Origin: an uncultured Rhodothermaceae bacterium | GTDB taxonomy: Bacteria; Bacteroidota; Rhodothermia; Rhodothermales; Salinibacteraceae | DNA length: 34,875 nt | Assembly: GCA_913056335.1 (NCBI GenBank) | Contig: CAJXLX010000023.1 | Coordinates: forward strand, 1 to 34,875 | Direction: 5' to 3' | In this document: positions 15,396-22,476 of the stretch, piece by piece | Position numbering within the stretch: the first letter of the stretch is position 1 | Layout of the letters: each line of letters starts with the position of its first letter | The notes under the pieces: model-generated | What the model was told of the DNA's origin: nothing | The model's input: the letters and a program-made list of their open reading frames with translations, nothing else | The model's database searches: none | Translations under genes and position numbers: made by a program

Positions 15396-16706
15396 ATGAG
15401 CACCGCTGTTTCGCCATCGCCCGTCTCGGTAGACGGCTTCTCATTCGTGCAGGAATCCGGCGGCATCCAGCAGTATGAGCTGGACGCCAATGGCCTGCAA
15501 GTCTTGCTGTATCCCATTGATGCCGCGCCGGTTACGAGCGTGATGATTACCTATCACGTAGGCAGCCGGAATGAGCGCACAGGACACACCGGCGCTACGC
15601 ACATGCTGGAGCACCTCATGTTCAAAGGCACCGAGCGCTTTCACAAAGAGCACGGGACCTCGATCTTTGATGTGCTCCAACGGGTAGGCGCTGAGGTAAA
15701 TGCCTCCACCTGGACCGACCGCACCAACTACTACGAGATGCTGCCGCGTGAGCACGTGGGCATGGCGCTCGACATTGAGGCCGACCGGATGCGTAACGCC
15801 CGCCTGGCGCCCGATGATGTGGAGTCGGAGCGCACCGTCATTCTGAACGAGTTCGACCGCGGGCAGAACGACCCCACGCGGCGGCTCTTTGATGCGGTGT
15901 GGAGTGCAGCGTATGTAGCGCATCCGTACCACCACCCCACCATCGGCTGGCGCAGCGACATCGAAACGATGCAGCCCGAGGACCTGCGTCACTTTTACGA
16001 CACGTTCTACTGGCCGAACAACGCCACGCTCAGCCTTATTGGGTCGGTAGATGCGGCGGCTGATCTCGAAGCTATCGCAGAGCACTTTGGAAGCATATCG
16101 AGCGCGCCGCATGACATTCCAGAGGTGCGCACCCGTGAGCCCGAGCAGCGTGGGCAGCGCCGGGTAACGGTGAACCAGGATGGCGAACTCGGGGCGCTCC
16201 TGTCGAGCTACAAGGTGCCCCATGGCCGCACCGACGCCGCCGATGCCTTCGACGTCTTGGCGCGCATTCTGGCATCGGGCAAAAGCAGCCGCCTCTATCG
16301 CCGCTGCACCGACCAGGAGCTAACAACCAACGTGTTTGCGATGAACTTTCGGATGCGTGACCCGAGCCTCTTCTCCCTCTTTGCCTTCCTCACCCCGTCG
16401 TCGACCCACGAGGAGGTCGAGGCTGCGATCGAAGAAGAAATTGAGCTTATCCAACATGAAGGCGTGACCGACGACGAAGTGGCGCGGGCGCAGCGTCAGC
16501 TTGTGGCGAAGGAAGCCTACGGGCGCGACGGGCCGTACCGGATTGCCTCGCAGCTCAACGAAGCCATCGCCGTGGGCGACTGGACGCTCTACACCGAATA
16601 TATCGACCGCATTCGTGCCGTTACGCCGCAGGCTGTGCAGCAGGTGGCGCAAGAGCATCTGCACGCCACGCAAAACACCATCGGCTGGTACGTGCCGGAT
16701 GCGTAG
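15396..16706 (+). CDS. M16-family zinc peptidase, catalytic subunit
   Basis: 436 residues, the length of a half-size (two-domain) M16 insulinase/processing-peptidase subunit. The inverted zinc motif HxxEH is intact: His69-Met-Leu-Glu72-His73 in ATHMLEHLMFKG. Glu145 and Glu152 of the ERTVILNEF helix sit at the spacing where pitrilysin-type enzymes have their second acidic pair and third zinc ligand. Earlier, SRNERTGHTGATHM is typical of the family. The C-terminal half carries the usual DGPYRIASQLNEA region. It probably degrades or processes peptides as a heterodimer with the next gene (56-base gap, same strand). No signal peptide is evident at the start chosen, so it is probably cytoplasmic or exported by an unrecognised route. 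Confidence 0.93.
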   Translation: MSTAVSPSPVSVDGFSFVQESGGIQQYELDANGLQVLLYPIDAAPVTSVMITYHVGSRNERTGHTGATHMLEHLMFKGTERFHKEHGTSIFDVLQRVGAEVNASTWTDRTNYYEMLPREHVGMALDIEADRMRNARLAPDDVESERTVILNEFDRGQNDPTRRLFDAVWSAAYVAHPYHHPTIGWRSDIETMQPEDLRHFYDTFYWPNNATLSLIGSVDAAADLEAIAEHFGSISSAPHDIPEVRTREPEQRGQRRVTVNQDGELGALLSSYKVPHGRTDAADAFDVLARILASGKSSRLYRRCTDQELTTNVFAMNFRMRDPSLFSLFAFLTPSSTHEEVEAAIEEEIELIQHEGVTDDEVARAQRQLVAKEAYGRDGPYRIASQLNEAIAVGDWTLYTEYIDRIRAVTPQAVQQVAQEHLHATQNTIGWYVPDA

Positions 16707-16762
16707 CACGCCGCTGGCTCCGGCTCTCTCTGTCGTTCTCCATCCTGATTTTCTTTGCTTCT

Positions 16763-18058
16763 ATGGATCGCTCCGCCCTCTCGTATGCCGACCGCGTGCA
16801 CGACCGTCCCGTGGGCCCGTGCCGCCTACTGACTCTTCAGATGCCGGTTGACGGCTTTGTGTCGTGGCGCGGCTCGTTTCGCACGCACCCCGACCTGGGC
16901 GCACACGACGACCTGGTGCAGCGCCTGATGGTGAGCATGCTCGACAAGGGCACGGCTACGCACGACCGGTTCGAACTTGCTGCCGTGCTCGAAGAATGCG
17001 GCGCCCAGCTCTCGCTGTCGAGCGACGGACTCTATGTGGATGTGTCGGGGCAGTCGCTTACGGGCGATCTGCCTACCGTGCTCGACGTATGCGCCGACAT
17101 GGTGCAGACGCCGTCGTTTCCGGAGTCGGAATACCCAAAGGTGCAGGCCCAGACCCTGGCTGGCGTGCAGCGCTCGATGCAGGATACCGCTCCGCACGCC
17201 TCGCGTGCCCTCATGCAGCGCTTGTTCTCTGTCGATCATCCCAACTACAGTCGCCCGTTCGAGGACGAGTTGGAGCGCTTGCAGCAAACCATGCGCGCCG
17301 ATGTGGAGACGTATCACCACGAGCACGTTACGCCGCACGCCTTCACGCTGGTCGTAGCGGGCGACCTGGAGCACGACGCGGTGGAAACCGCAGTGCGCGG
17401 TGCGTTTGATTCGTGGGAGGGCACGGCTCCAGCTCCGACCCACGCCACACGTGCTACCGCCTGCGCGCCCGGCACTGCTACCGTGCCCATGGCCGACCGC
17501 GACAACATTGATGTGCGGATGGGCCATGCGCTCACCCTCCGCCGCGACGAGGATGCGTATCTGCCGCTCTACCTGGGCAATTACATCCTGGGCGGTAACT
17601 TCTCGGCGCGCCTCATGAACACCGTACGTGATGAGATGGGCCTTACGTATGGCATCCGATCGGGCCTGTCGGGCATCAGCACCGAGTACGATGGAAGCTG
17701 GACCATTGGCGTGACGCTGAGCACCGAGGCACTGCAGCAGGGCCTCGACGCGACGCGCCAGGTGGTGCGCGACTTTGTAGAGGGGGGCGTTACCGAAGAC
17801 GAACTCGACGCCAAAAAGACCACGATTACCGGTTCCTACAAAGTGGGGCTGGCCACGACGAAGCGCGTCGCGCAGTCGCTCCTGACCAATGCCGAGCGCG
17901 GCTTTCCGGTGAGCTACCTTGACGAATTCCCCGAGCGTATCCAGGCCGTGACGCTTGAGGAGGTCAACGACGCCATCCAGACGCACTTCGACCCCGGTGC
18001 GCTGCATACCGCCATGGCGGGGAGCGTGCCCGCGTCGGTCGATGAGGCGGGGGCGTAG
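16763..18058 (+). CDS. M16-family peptidase-like subunit without zinc site
   Basis: 431 residues, with the M16 fold but no HxxEH: the equivalent segment reads HDDLVQRLMVSMLDKGT, so it cannot bind catalytic zinc in the usual way. The C-terminal half keeps the substrate-binding Arg/Tyr-type region (NTVRDEMGLTYGIRSGLSG). Paired active and inactive half-size M16 proteins are a known arrangement (mitochondrial processing peptidase and bacterial heterodimers), in which the inactive subunit completes the peptide-holding chamber. Start MDRSALSYADRVHDRPVGPC at 16763; no Shine-Dalgarno motif. It is probably co-transcribed with the preceding catalytic subunit, and a 414-base gap follows. Confidence 0.92.
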   Translation: MDRSALSYADRVHDRPVGPCRLLTLQMPVDGFVSWRGSFRTHPDLGAHDDLVQRLMVSMLDKGTATHDRFELAAVLEECGAQLSLSSDGLYVDVSGQSLTGDLPTVLDVCADMVQTPSFPESEYPKVQAQTLAGVQRSMQDTAPHASRALMQRLFSVDHPNYSRPFEDELERLQQTMRADVETYHHEHVTPHAFTLVVAGDLEHDAVETAVRGAFDSWEGTAPAPTHATRATACAPGTATVPMADRDNIDVRMGHALTLRRDEDAYLPLYLGNYILGGNFSARLMNTVRDEMGLTYGIRSGLSGISTEYDGSWTIGVTLSTEALQQGLDATRQVVRDFVEGGVTEDELDAKKTTITGSYKVGLATTKRVAQSLLTNAERGFPVSYLDEFPERIQAVTLEEVNDAIQTHFDPGALHTAMAGSVPASVDEAGA

Positions 18059-18472
18059 GTTTGCATGCAGCATGACGTCTGTATAATACCGACTGATGGG
18101 GGCTTCATGCACTGCATGGGGCCCTCACGCATACGTATGGGGCCGTACGACATGGATCTGTACGAAACGCGATTAGATTTGGTACAGGGCTGAGCAGCAG
18201 ACGTAGTTTAGAACGATACAACATTGTGCAAACGTCTTATGTGTGCTGCCGTACTGCTTCAAGCAGCAGTTATGGTACACTGTCCCGCCCAAGCCCCCTC
18301 TCTGGTCTCTAAACACTGCTCAGGTGAAGGTTAAACAGCAATTCATTGAGAGTGTCTGTTCTTGTGTAGACAAAGTCTAAATTAGCTTGTACGTTAGAGG
18401 TGTACTTTTCGGGGCGCACGCCTCGGACGGCATCCTAACTCTACTGTTTTATTGCACTACTGACGTACAAGC
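18059..18472. other. 414-base gap upstream of the iron-acquisition operon
   Basis: No gene seen. It holds several palindromes: CATACGTATG (about 18130), a CTGCTT/AAGCAG hairpin near 18260, and TAGAC-AAA-GTCTA at 18367-18379. It probably contains the promoter of the downstream four-gene operon. None of the palindromes matches the classic Fur box by eye. Confidence 0.45.
18367..18379 (+). promoter_or_regulatory. Palindrome TAGAC-AAA-GTCTA, candidate operator of the iron operon
   Basis: Perfect 5-bp arms around AAA, 94 bases before the first ATG of the operon, with AT-rich flanks (AAATTAGCTTGTACG) just downstream that could be a promoter. The position fits a metal-responsive repressor site, but the sequence matches no consensus I know. 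One occurrence only. Confidence 0.3.
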
Positions 18473-19666
18473 ATGCCAACGTCCTCAACGATTCTACCGC
18501 GGCGCCTCTCTTTGCTCGCGGGCCTATTTGCTTTTTGCATCGCTTTTATCCTGACCGGATGCGACGACTCCAGCGTCGGTATGGACGACGGGGAAGAGAC
18601 GATCGAAGCCCCCGAAACCTACACCTTTATGCGTGATGGCGAGTCCTCTGTCTCCTATTCGGGTCAGACGGATCGCCTCAACATGGTCGCCGAGATGAAG
18701 TCGTACCTCGGCCGGGCCGATGCTGGAGAAGAAATCTCCGCAGATGTCCTGCTCGCCATGTTCACGAACGAAGGCGGCGACGGAGGCGGCAACTTCTCCT
18801 TTACCTCGGACCGTCAGCTGCAGAACAAGACATTCGCACCCGATCTCGACGCCGACCTGTTTGAAGGCTTCTTTGCCGAGGCCGCAGCAGCCAGCGAGAA
18901 CGGGGCCCAGGACATCACGGCCACCGATGGTACAGCCGGACTCCTCGAACGAGGAAGTGGAAGCACGATCCTCGTGGATGAGAATGGCCGTGAGTTCACG
19001 CAGCTCGTCGAGAAGGGCCTGATGGGCGCGGTCTTCTATCACCAGATCTTCAACGTCTACCTCACCGACGACCGCATCGGTCCAAACGTTGAGAACGACG
19101 AACTGGAAGAAGGCGAAAACTACACCACGATGGAGCACCACTGGGACGAAGCCTTTGGGTACACCGGAGCGCCTGTCGACTTTGCATCGGGCTGGTCGGA
19201 AGACACCGACGGCGGCCTGAGCTACTGGGCCAACTACTCTAACACAGTCGATCAGCAGCTGGAAGGCACCAACGACGCCATGATGGAGGCCTTCATCAAC
19301 GGGCGCACCGCCATTGTGAACGGCAACACCGAAGCCAAGAACGCAGCCCGCGATGCGCTCTACGACGAGCTTGAGCTGATCACCGCCGGTACTGCCGTGC
19401 ACTACATCAACAGCACGCAATCTGCGCTGGATGCTGGCGAGACGGGCGACGCGTTCCACGCGCTGTCGGAGGCGTGGGCGTTTGTGAACGCAATTAAGTA
19501 CAGCCCGAATCGCAACCTCTCGCTCGAAGAGATCGAAACGATCAAAGAGCAGAACTTCGGTGCAGACGGTAACTTCTGGAACGTCGAGCCGGCGGGCCTG
19601 AACGAAGCGAAGGCTACACTGGTGGAGGCGTACCCGGAGCTTGAGTCGGTGCAAGACGCTATCTAA
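18473..19666 (+). CDS. DUF4856-type surface lipoprotein, first gene of probable iron-acquisition operon
   Basis: 397 residues. A signal peptide ends in the lipobox LTGC, with Cys30 as the lipidation site, followed by Asp-Asp, so the mature protein is probably anchored in a membrane facing out of the cytoplasm. The body (YTFMRDGESSVSYSGQTDRLNMVAEMKSYL ... GLMGAVFYHQIFNVYL ... MEHHWDEAFGY ... YWANYSN ... HALSEAWAFVNAIKYSP) matches my recollection of DUF4856, a Bacteroidota family that is commonly next to imelysin genes. The HHW, HAL and YW motifs on predicted helices could hold a metal. It is strongly acidic, with a Glu cluster at residues 207-215. Biochemical role unknown; participation in iron handling is inferred from family context. 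It is followed at 140 bases by the imelysin gene. Confidence 0.82.
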   Translation: MPTSSTILPRRLSLLAGLFAFCIAFILTGCDDSSVGMDDGEETIEAPETYTFMRDGESSVSYSGQTDRLNMVAEMKSYLGRADAGEEISADVLLAMFTNEGGDGGGNFSFTSDRQLQNKTFAPDLDADLFEGFFAEAAAASENGAQDITATDGTAGLLERGSGSTILVDENGREFTQLVEKGLMGAVFYHQIFNVYLTDDRIGPNVENDELEEGENYTTMEHHWDEAFGYTGAPVDFASGWSEDTDGGLSYWANYSNTVDQQLEGTNDAMMEAFINGRTAIVNGNTEAKNAARDALYDELELITAGTAVHYINSTQSALDAGETGDAFHALSEAWAFVNAIKYSPNRNLSLEEIETIKEQNFGADGNFWNVEPAGLNEAKATLVEAYPELESVQDAI

Positions 19667-19806
19667 ACTGAGATGCGCTGTGTGCGGTAGGGCGAATATC
19701 CCTCGCTCTGCCGCCATGGCCGCTCTGATCCATTCCGCAGTATTGCGCGTCGCTGTCTGCTACGATGTAGGCTGTGACACGCCTCATTCTGATCCCCACT
19801 CTCCTT

Positions 19807-20949
19807 ATGACACACGTACTCTCAAGAGCGCGCTGGCTTTCCGTTGCCCTGGCTGCTATCGTAGCCATGGTCACCGTAGCTGCGTGCGACAGCGTTGGGT
19901 CTTCCGATTCAGACAATGGGTCGGATTTCGACCGCGTGGCGCTGCTACAGAACTACGGAAGCGACATCATTCTGCCGTCTTACGAAACCCTGGCGGCAGA
20001 TGTAGCCGACTTGCGCGTATCTGCAGAAGCATTTGTAGAAACCCCGTCGCAAGAAACCCTGGCGGATGTGCGGGCCGACCTCAAAGCCGCCCGGATGTCC
20101 TGGCAGGCCGCAAGCCTCTACCAGTTCGGTCCGGCGGAGTCGCTCACGTTGCGTAGCGCGCTCAACACGTATCCGACCGATACAGAACGCGTCGATAGCA
20201 ACATTGCATCGGGCGAGTACACGCTCGGCTCCATCAGCGACCAAGCCGCTGGCGGTCTCCCGGCGCTCGGCTACCTGCTGCATGACGCCAGCGCGACCGA
20301 TGCGGACATCATTGCCGCCTACACAGACGGTGCCAATGCCGATAGCCGCGGCACGTATCTGCTGGAAAATATCGACTTCATTCAGGAGAACGTAGACCAG
20401 GTCGTTACCGAGTGGTCGCCTGACGGAGAAGACTACCTCGGCATGTTCACGAGCGAAGCCAATGCCGGAACGGATGTCGGTAGTTCGCTGGGTATGCTCA
20501 TCAACGCCTATGTGAAGCACTACGAGCGCTTCCTGCGTGACGGAAAGATCGGTATTCCGGCAGGGGTGCGAAGCGCAGGCGTGCCGCGTCCGTCCTCTAC
20601 CGAGGCGGCTCATGGTGGCTACTCACTCGAACTGGCCATTGCCAACATGCGTGCCTTTAAGCGTCTGTATCTCGGCGAAACGGTAGACGGGCAAGACGGC
20701 CCCGGCATCGACGACAACCTGCAAGCGCGTGGAGCCGGCGAACTGGATACCGAGATCGTGAGTGCGCTCGACGCAACCATCAGTGCCCTGCAGGATCTGA
20801 ACGATCCGCTGGCGAATCAGATCGAAACGAACAAAGATCCGGTCCTCGAAGCCTTTCAGGAGATGCAACGCGTGGTATCGGTGGTGAAAGCCGATATGAC
20901 GTCGGTGCTGGGCATTACCATCACGTTTCAGGATAACGACGGCGACTGA
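19807..20949 (+). CDS. Imelysin-family lipoprotein (iron-regulated type), degenerate GxHxxE motif
   Basis: 380 residues from the ATG at 19807; the GTG at 19774 would place extra residues before the signal peptide. The signal ends in TVAAC (Cys27), giving a lipoprotein. The predicted all-helical body (NYGSDIILPSYETLAADVADLRVSAEAF ... RMSWQAASLYQFGPAES ... NIDFIQENVDQVVTEW ... KHYERFLRDGKIGIPAG) fits the imelysin/EfeO-like family of iron-associated surface proteins. The segment corresponding to the signature GxHxxE reads GLPALGYLL, so both His and Glu are replaced, and peptidase or metal binding through that site is unlikely. It is probably translated from the same transcript as DUF4856 and the downstream gamma-carboxylase homologue (50-base gap). 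Confidence 0.85.
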   Translation: MTHVLSRARWLSVALAAIVAMVTVAACDSVGSSDSDNGSDFDRVALLQNYGSDIILPSYETLAADVADLRVSAEAFVETPSQETLADVRADLKAARMSWQAASLYQFGPAESLTLRSALNTYPTDTERVDSNIASGEYTLGSISDQAAGGLPALGYLLHDASATDADIIAAYTDGANADSRGTYLLENIDFIQENVDQVVTEWSPDGEDYLGMFTSEANAGTDVGSSLGMLINAYVKHYERFLRDGKIGIPAGVRSAGVPRPSSTEAAHGGYSLELAIANMRAFKRLYLGETVDGQDGPGIDDNLQARGAGELDTEIVSALDATISALQDLNDPLANQIETNKDPVLEAFQEMQRVVSVVKADMTSVLGITITFQDNDGD

Positions 20950-20999
20950 TCGCGCGCTACATCTGGTCGTACCCTTCGTGCTGTTCGCTTGTACGCGCT

Positions 21000-22400
21000 A
21001 TGTGGAAGAAATACGTTACCGGCTCCACCTCCGTCGCTCCACTGGCGGTGTTTCGGGCGCTTTTCGGCTTCATCATGGCCGTGAGCATCGTCCGGTTCGC
21101 CGCCAACGGGTGGATCCATGAGCTGTACGTTCAGCCGTCGTATCACTTCACGTTTTACGGATTCGAGTGGGTGCAGCCGCTGGGCGCGACCGGAATGTAC
21201 GCGCTCTTTGCTGTAATCGGCTTCTCGGCGCTTGCGATGATGCTGGGATGGCGGTATCGCATTGCTGCGGTGCTGTTTTTCTTGTCGTTCACGTACGTGG
21301 AATTGATCGACAAGACGAACTACCTGAATCACTACTACTTCGTCAGCATCGTCAGCTTTCTGCTGATCTGGGTGCCCGCAAACCGTCGCTTCTCGCTCGA
21401 TGCGTGGCGCGACGCCAGTTTGCGGGCGGACCTGGTGCCCGCGTGGACGGTCAATATCTTCAAGCTGCAGCTCGGACTGGTGTATTTCTACGCCGGTCTC
21501 GCCAAGCTGCACTCCGACTGGCTCCTCGACGCGATGCCCCTCCGGCTTTGGCTCCCTGCACACGGGCACTGGCCGGTCCTCGGTCCGCTGCTGGAGATGC
21601 CGGAAACCGCGTACCTGTTTAGCTGGGGCGGCGCAATTTACGACCTGACGATCGTGTTCTTTCTGCTGTGGAGACGCACGCGTCCGCTGGCCTACGTGGC
21701 GGTGATCGGCTTCCACCTGGCGACAGCGCTGCTCTTCCAGATCGGGATGTTTCCCTACATCATGATCTTGAGCACGCTGATCTACTTCTCGCCGCCCTTC
21801 CATAACACGGTCATCCGCTACGCCAAACAGACCTGGCGCTGGGTGACCCGGTCGGGTGCGTCGGAGATGTCGGGCATGGGAACGGCGGGCGGGCCTACGC
21901 GCTATCGGTTCTCAAAGTCGGTCTCGTGGGCGCTGGGCGGGATGCTGGGCGTCTACTTTTTGCTGCAGGTTCTCGTGCCACTGCGCTTTATGGCGTATCC
22001 GGGCAATCTGTTTTGGACCGAGCAAGGCTACCGCTTCTCCTGGCGCGTTATGCTGATGGAGAAGACGGGTCACGCGGTCTTCCACGTGCACGACCCCGAC
22101 ACCGGACGCCAGTGGCAGGTAGGCAACTGGGAGCATCTGACGCCCAATCAGGAGAAGATGATGTCCACCCAGCCGGATATGATCTTGCAGTTCGCGCATC
22201 ACCTCGAAGACACCTACCAGGAGCAGGGCCTGGGCGACGTTGAGATCACTGTTGAGGCGCACGTTACCCTTAATGGTCGTCGCGGCGAGTTGCTGGTGGA
22301 CCCCGATGTGGATCTGACCGAGGTCGAGCCCGGCTTTCACCACAAAGACTGGCTGCGCCCCTTCCCCGGTAACGATCAGCGCTGGATTGGCGGAAGCTGA
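21000..22400 (+). CDS. Vitamin K-dependent gamma-carboxylase homologue (HTTM membrane protein)
   Basis: 466 residues with several membrane helices in the N-terminal two thirds and a soluble C-terminal part. It follows human GGCX along its length as I recall that protein: DKTNYLNHYYF here against DKTSWNNHSYL, where the Lys (Lys105 here, Lys218 in GGCX) is the proposed vitamin K base; VYFYAGLAKLHSDW against VYFIAGVKKLDADW; and FQIGMFPYIM against FSIGMFSYVM. The C-terminal FSWRVMLMEK...DPDTGRQW and VDPDVDL correspond to GGCX's YSWDMMVHSR...DGRTGELG and FDPRVDI. GGCX converts Glu to gamma-carboxy-Glu using vitamin K hydroquinone; Bacteroidota make menaquinone. Genes of this HTTM group are commonly found beside imelysin in Bacteroidota. 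Activity and substrate here are unproven. Next to the TonB receptor gene (76-base gap). Confidence 0.9.
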   Translation: MWKKYVTGSTSVAPLAVFRALFGFIMAVSIVRFAANGWIHELYVQPSYHFTFYGFEWVQPLGATGMYALFAVIGFSALAMMLGWRYRIAAVLFFLSFTYVELIDKTNYLNHYYFVSIVSFLLIWVPANRRFSLDAWRDASLRADLVPAWTVNIFKLQLGLVYFYAGLAKLHSDWLLDAMPLRLWLPAHGHWPVLGPLLEMPETAYLFSWGGAIYDLTIVFFLLWRRTRPLAYVAVIGFHLATALLFQIGMFPYIMILSTLIYFSPPFHNTVIRYAKQTWRWVTRSGASEMSGMGTAGGPTRYRFSKSVSWALGGMLGVYFLLQVLVPLRFMAYPGNLFWTEQGYRFSWRVMLMEKTGHAVFHVHDPDTGRQWQVGNWEHLTPNQEKMMSTQPDMILQFAHHLEDTYQEQGLGDVEITVEAHVTLNGRRGELLVDPDVDLTEVEPGFHHKDWLRPFPGNDQRWIGGS

Positions 22401-22476
22401 TGCTATCCGTCGCTACCCGCACTGATCCGCTCCCGTATGTCTCATTTGTAGTACTTTTGCATTGTCCGCTCCTCGA

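Noticed and set aside
16826..18112. 428-codon minus-strand frame opposite the inactive M16 subunit
   Set aside because: Rich in Arg/His from reverse-complement codons; a shadow.
18430..18472. Fur-box or standard -35/-10 promoter before the DUF4856 gene
   Set aside because: No adequate match to the Fur consensus or to a complete promoter; only the separate palindrome is kept as a weak candidate.
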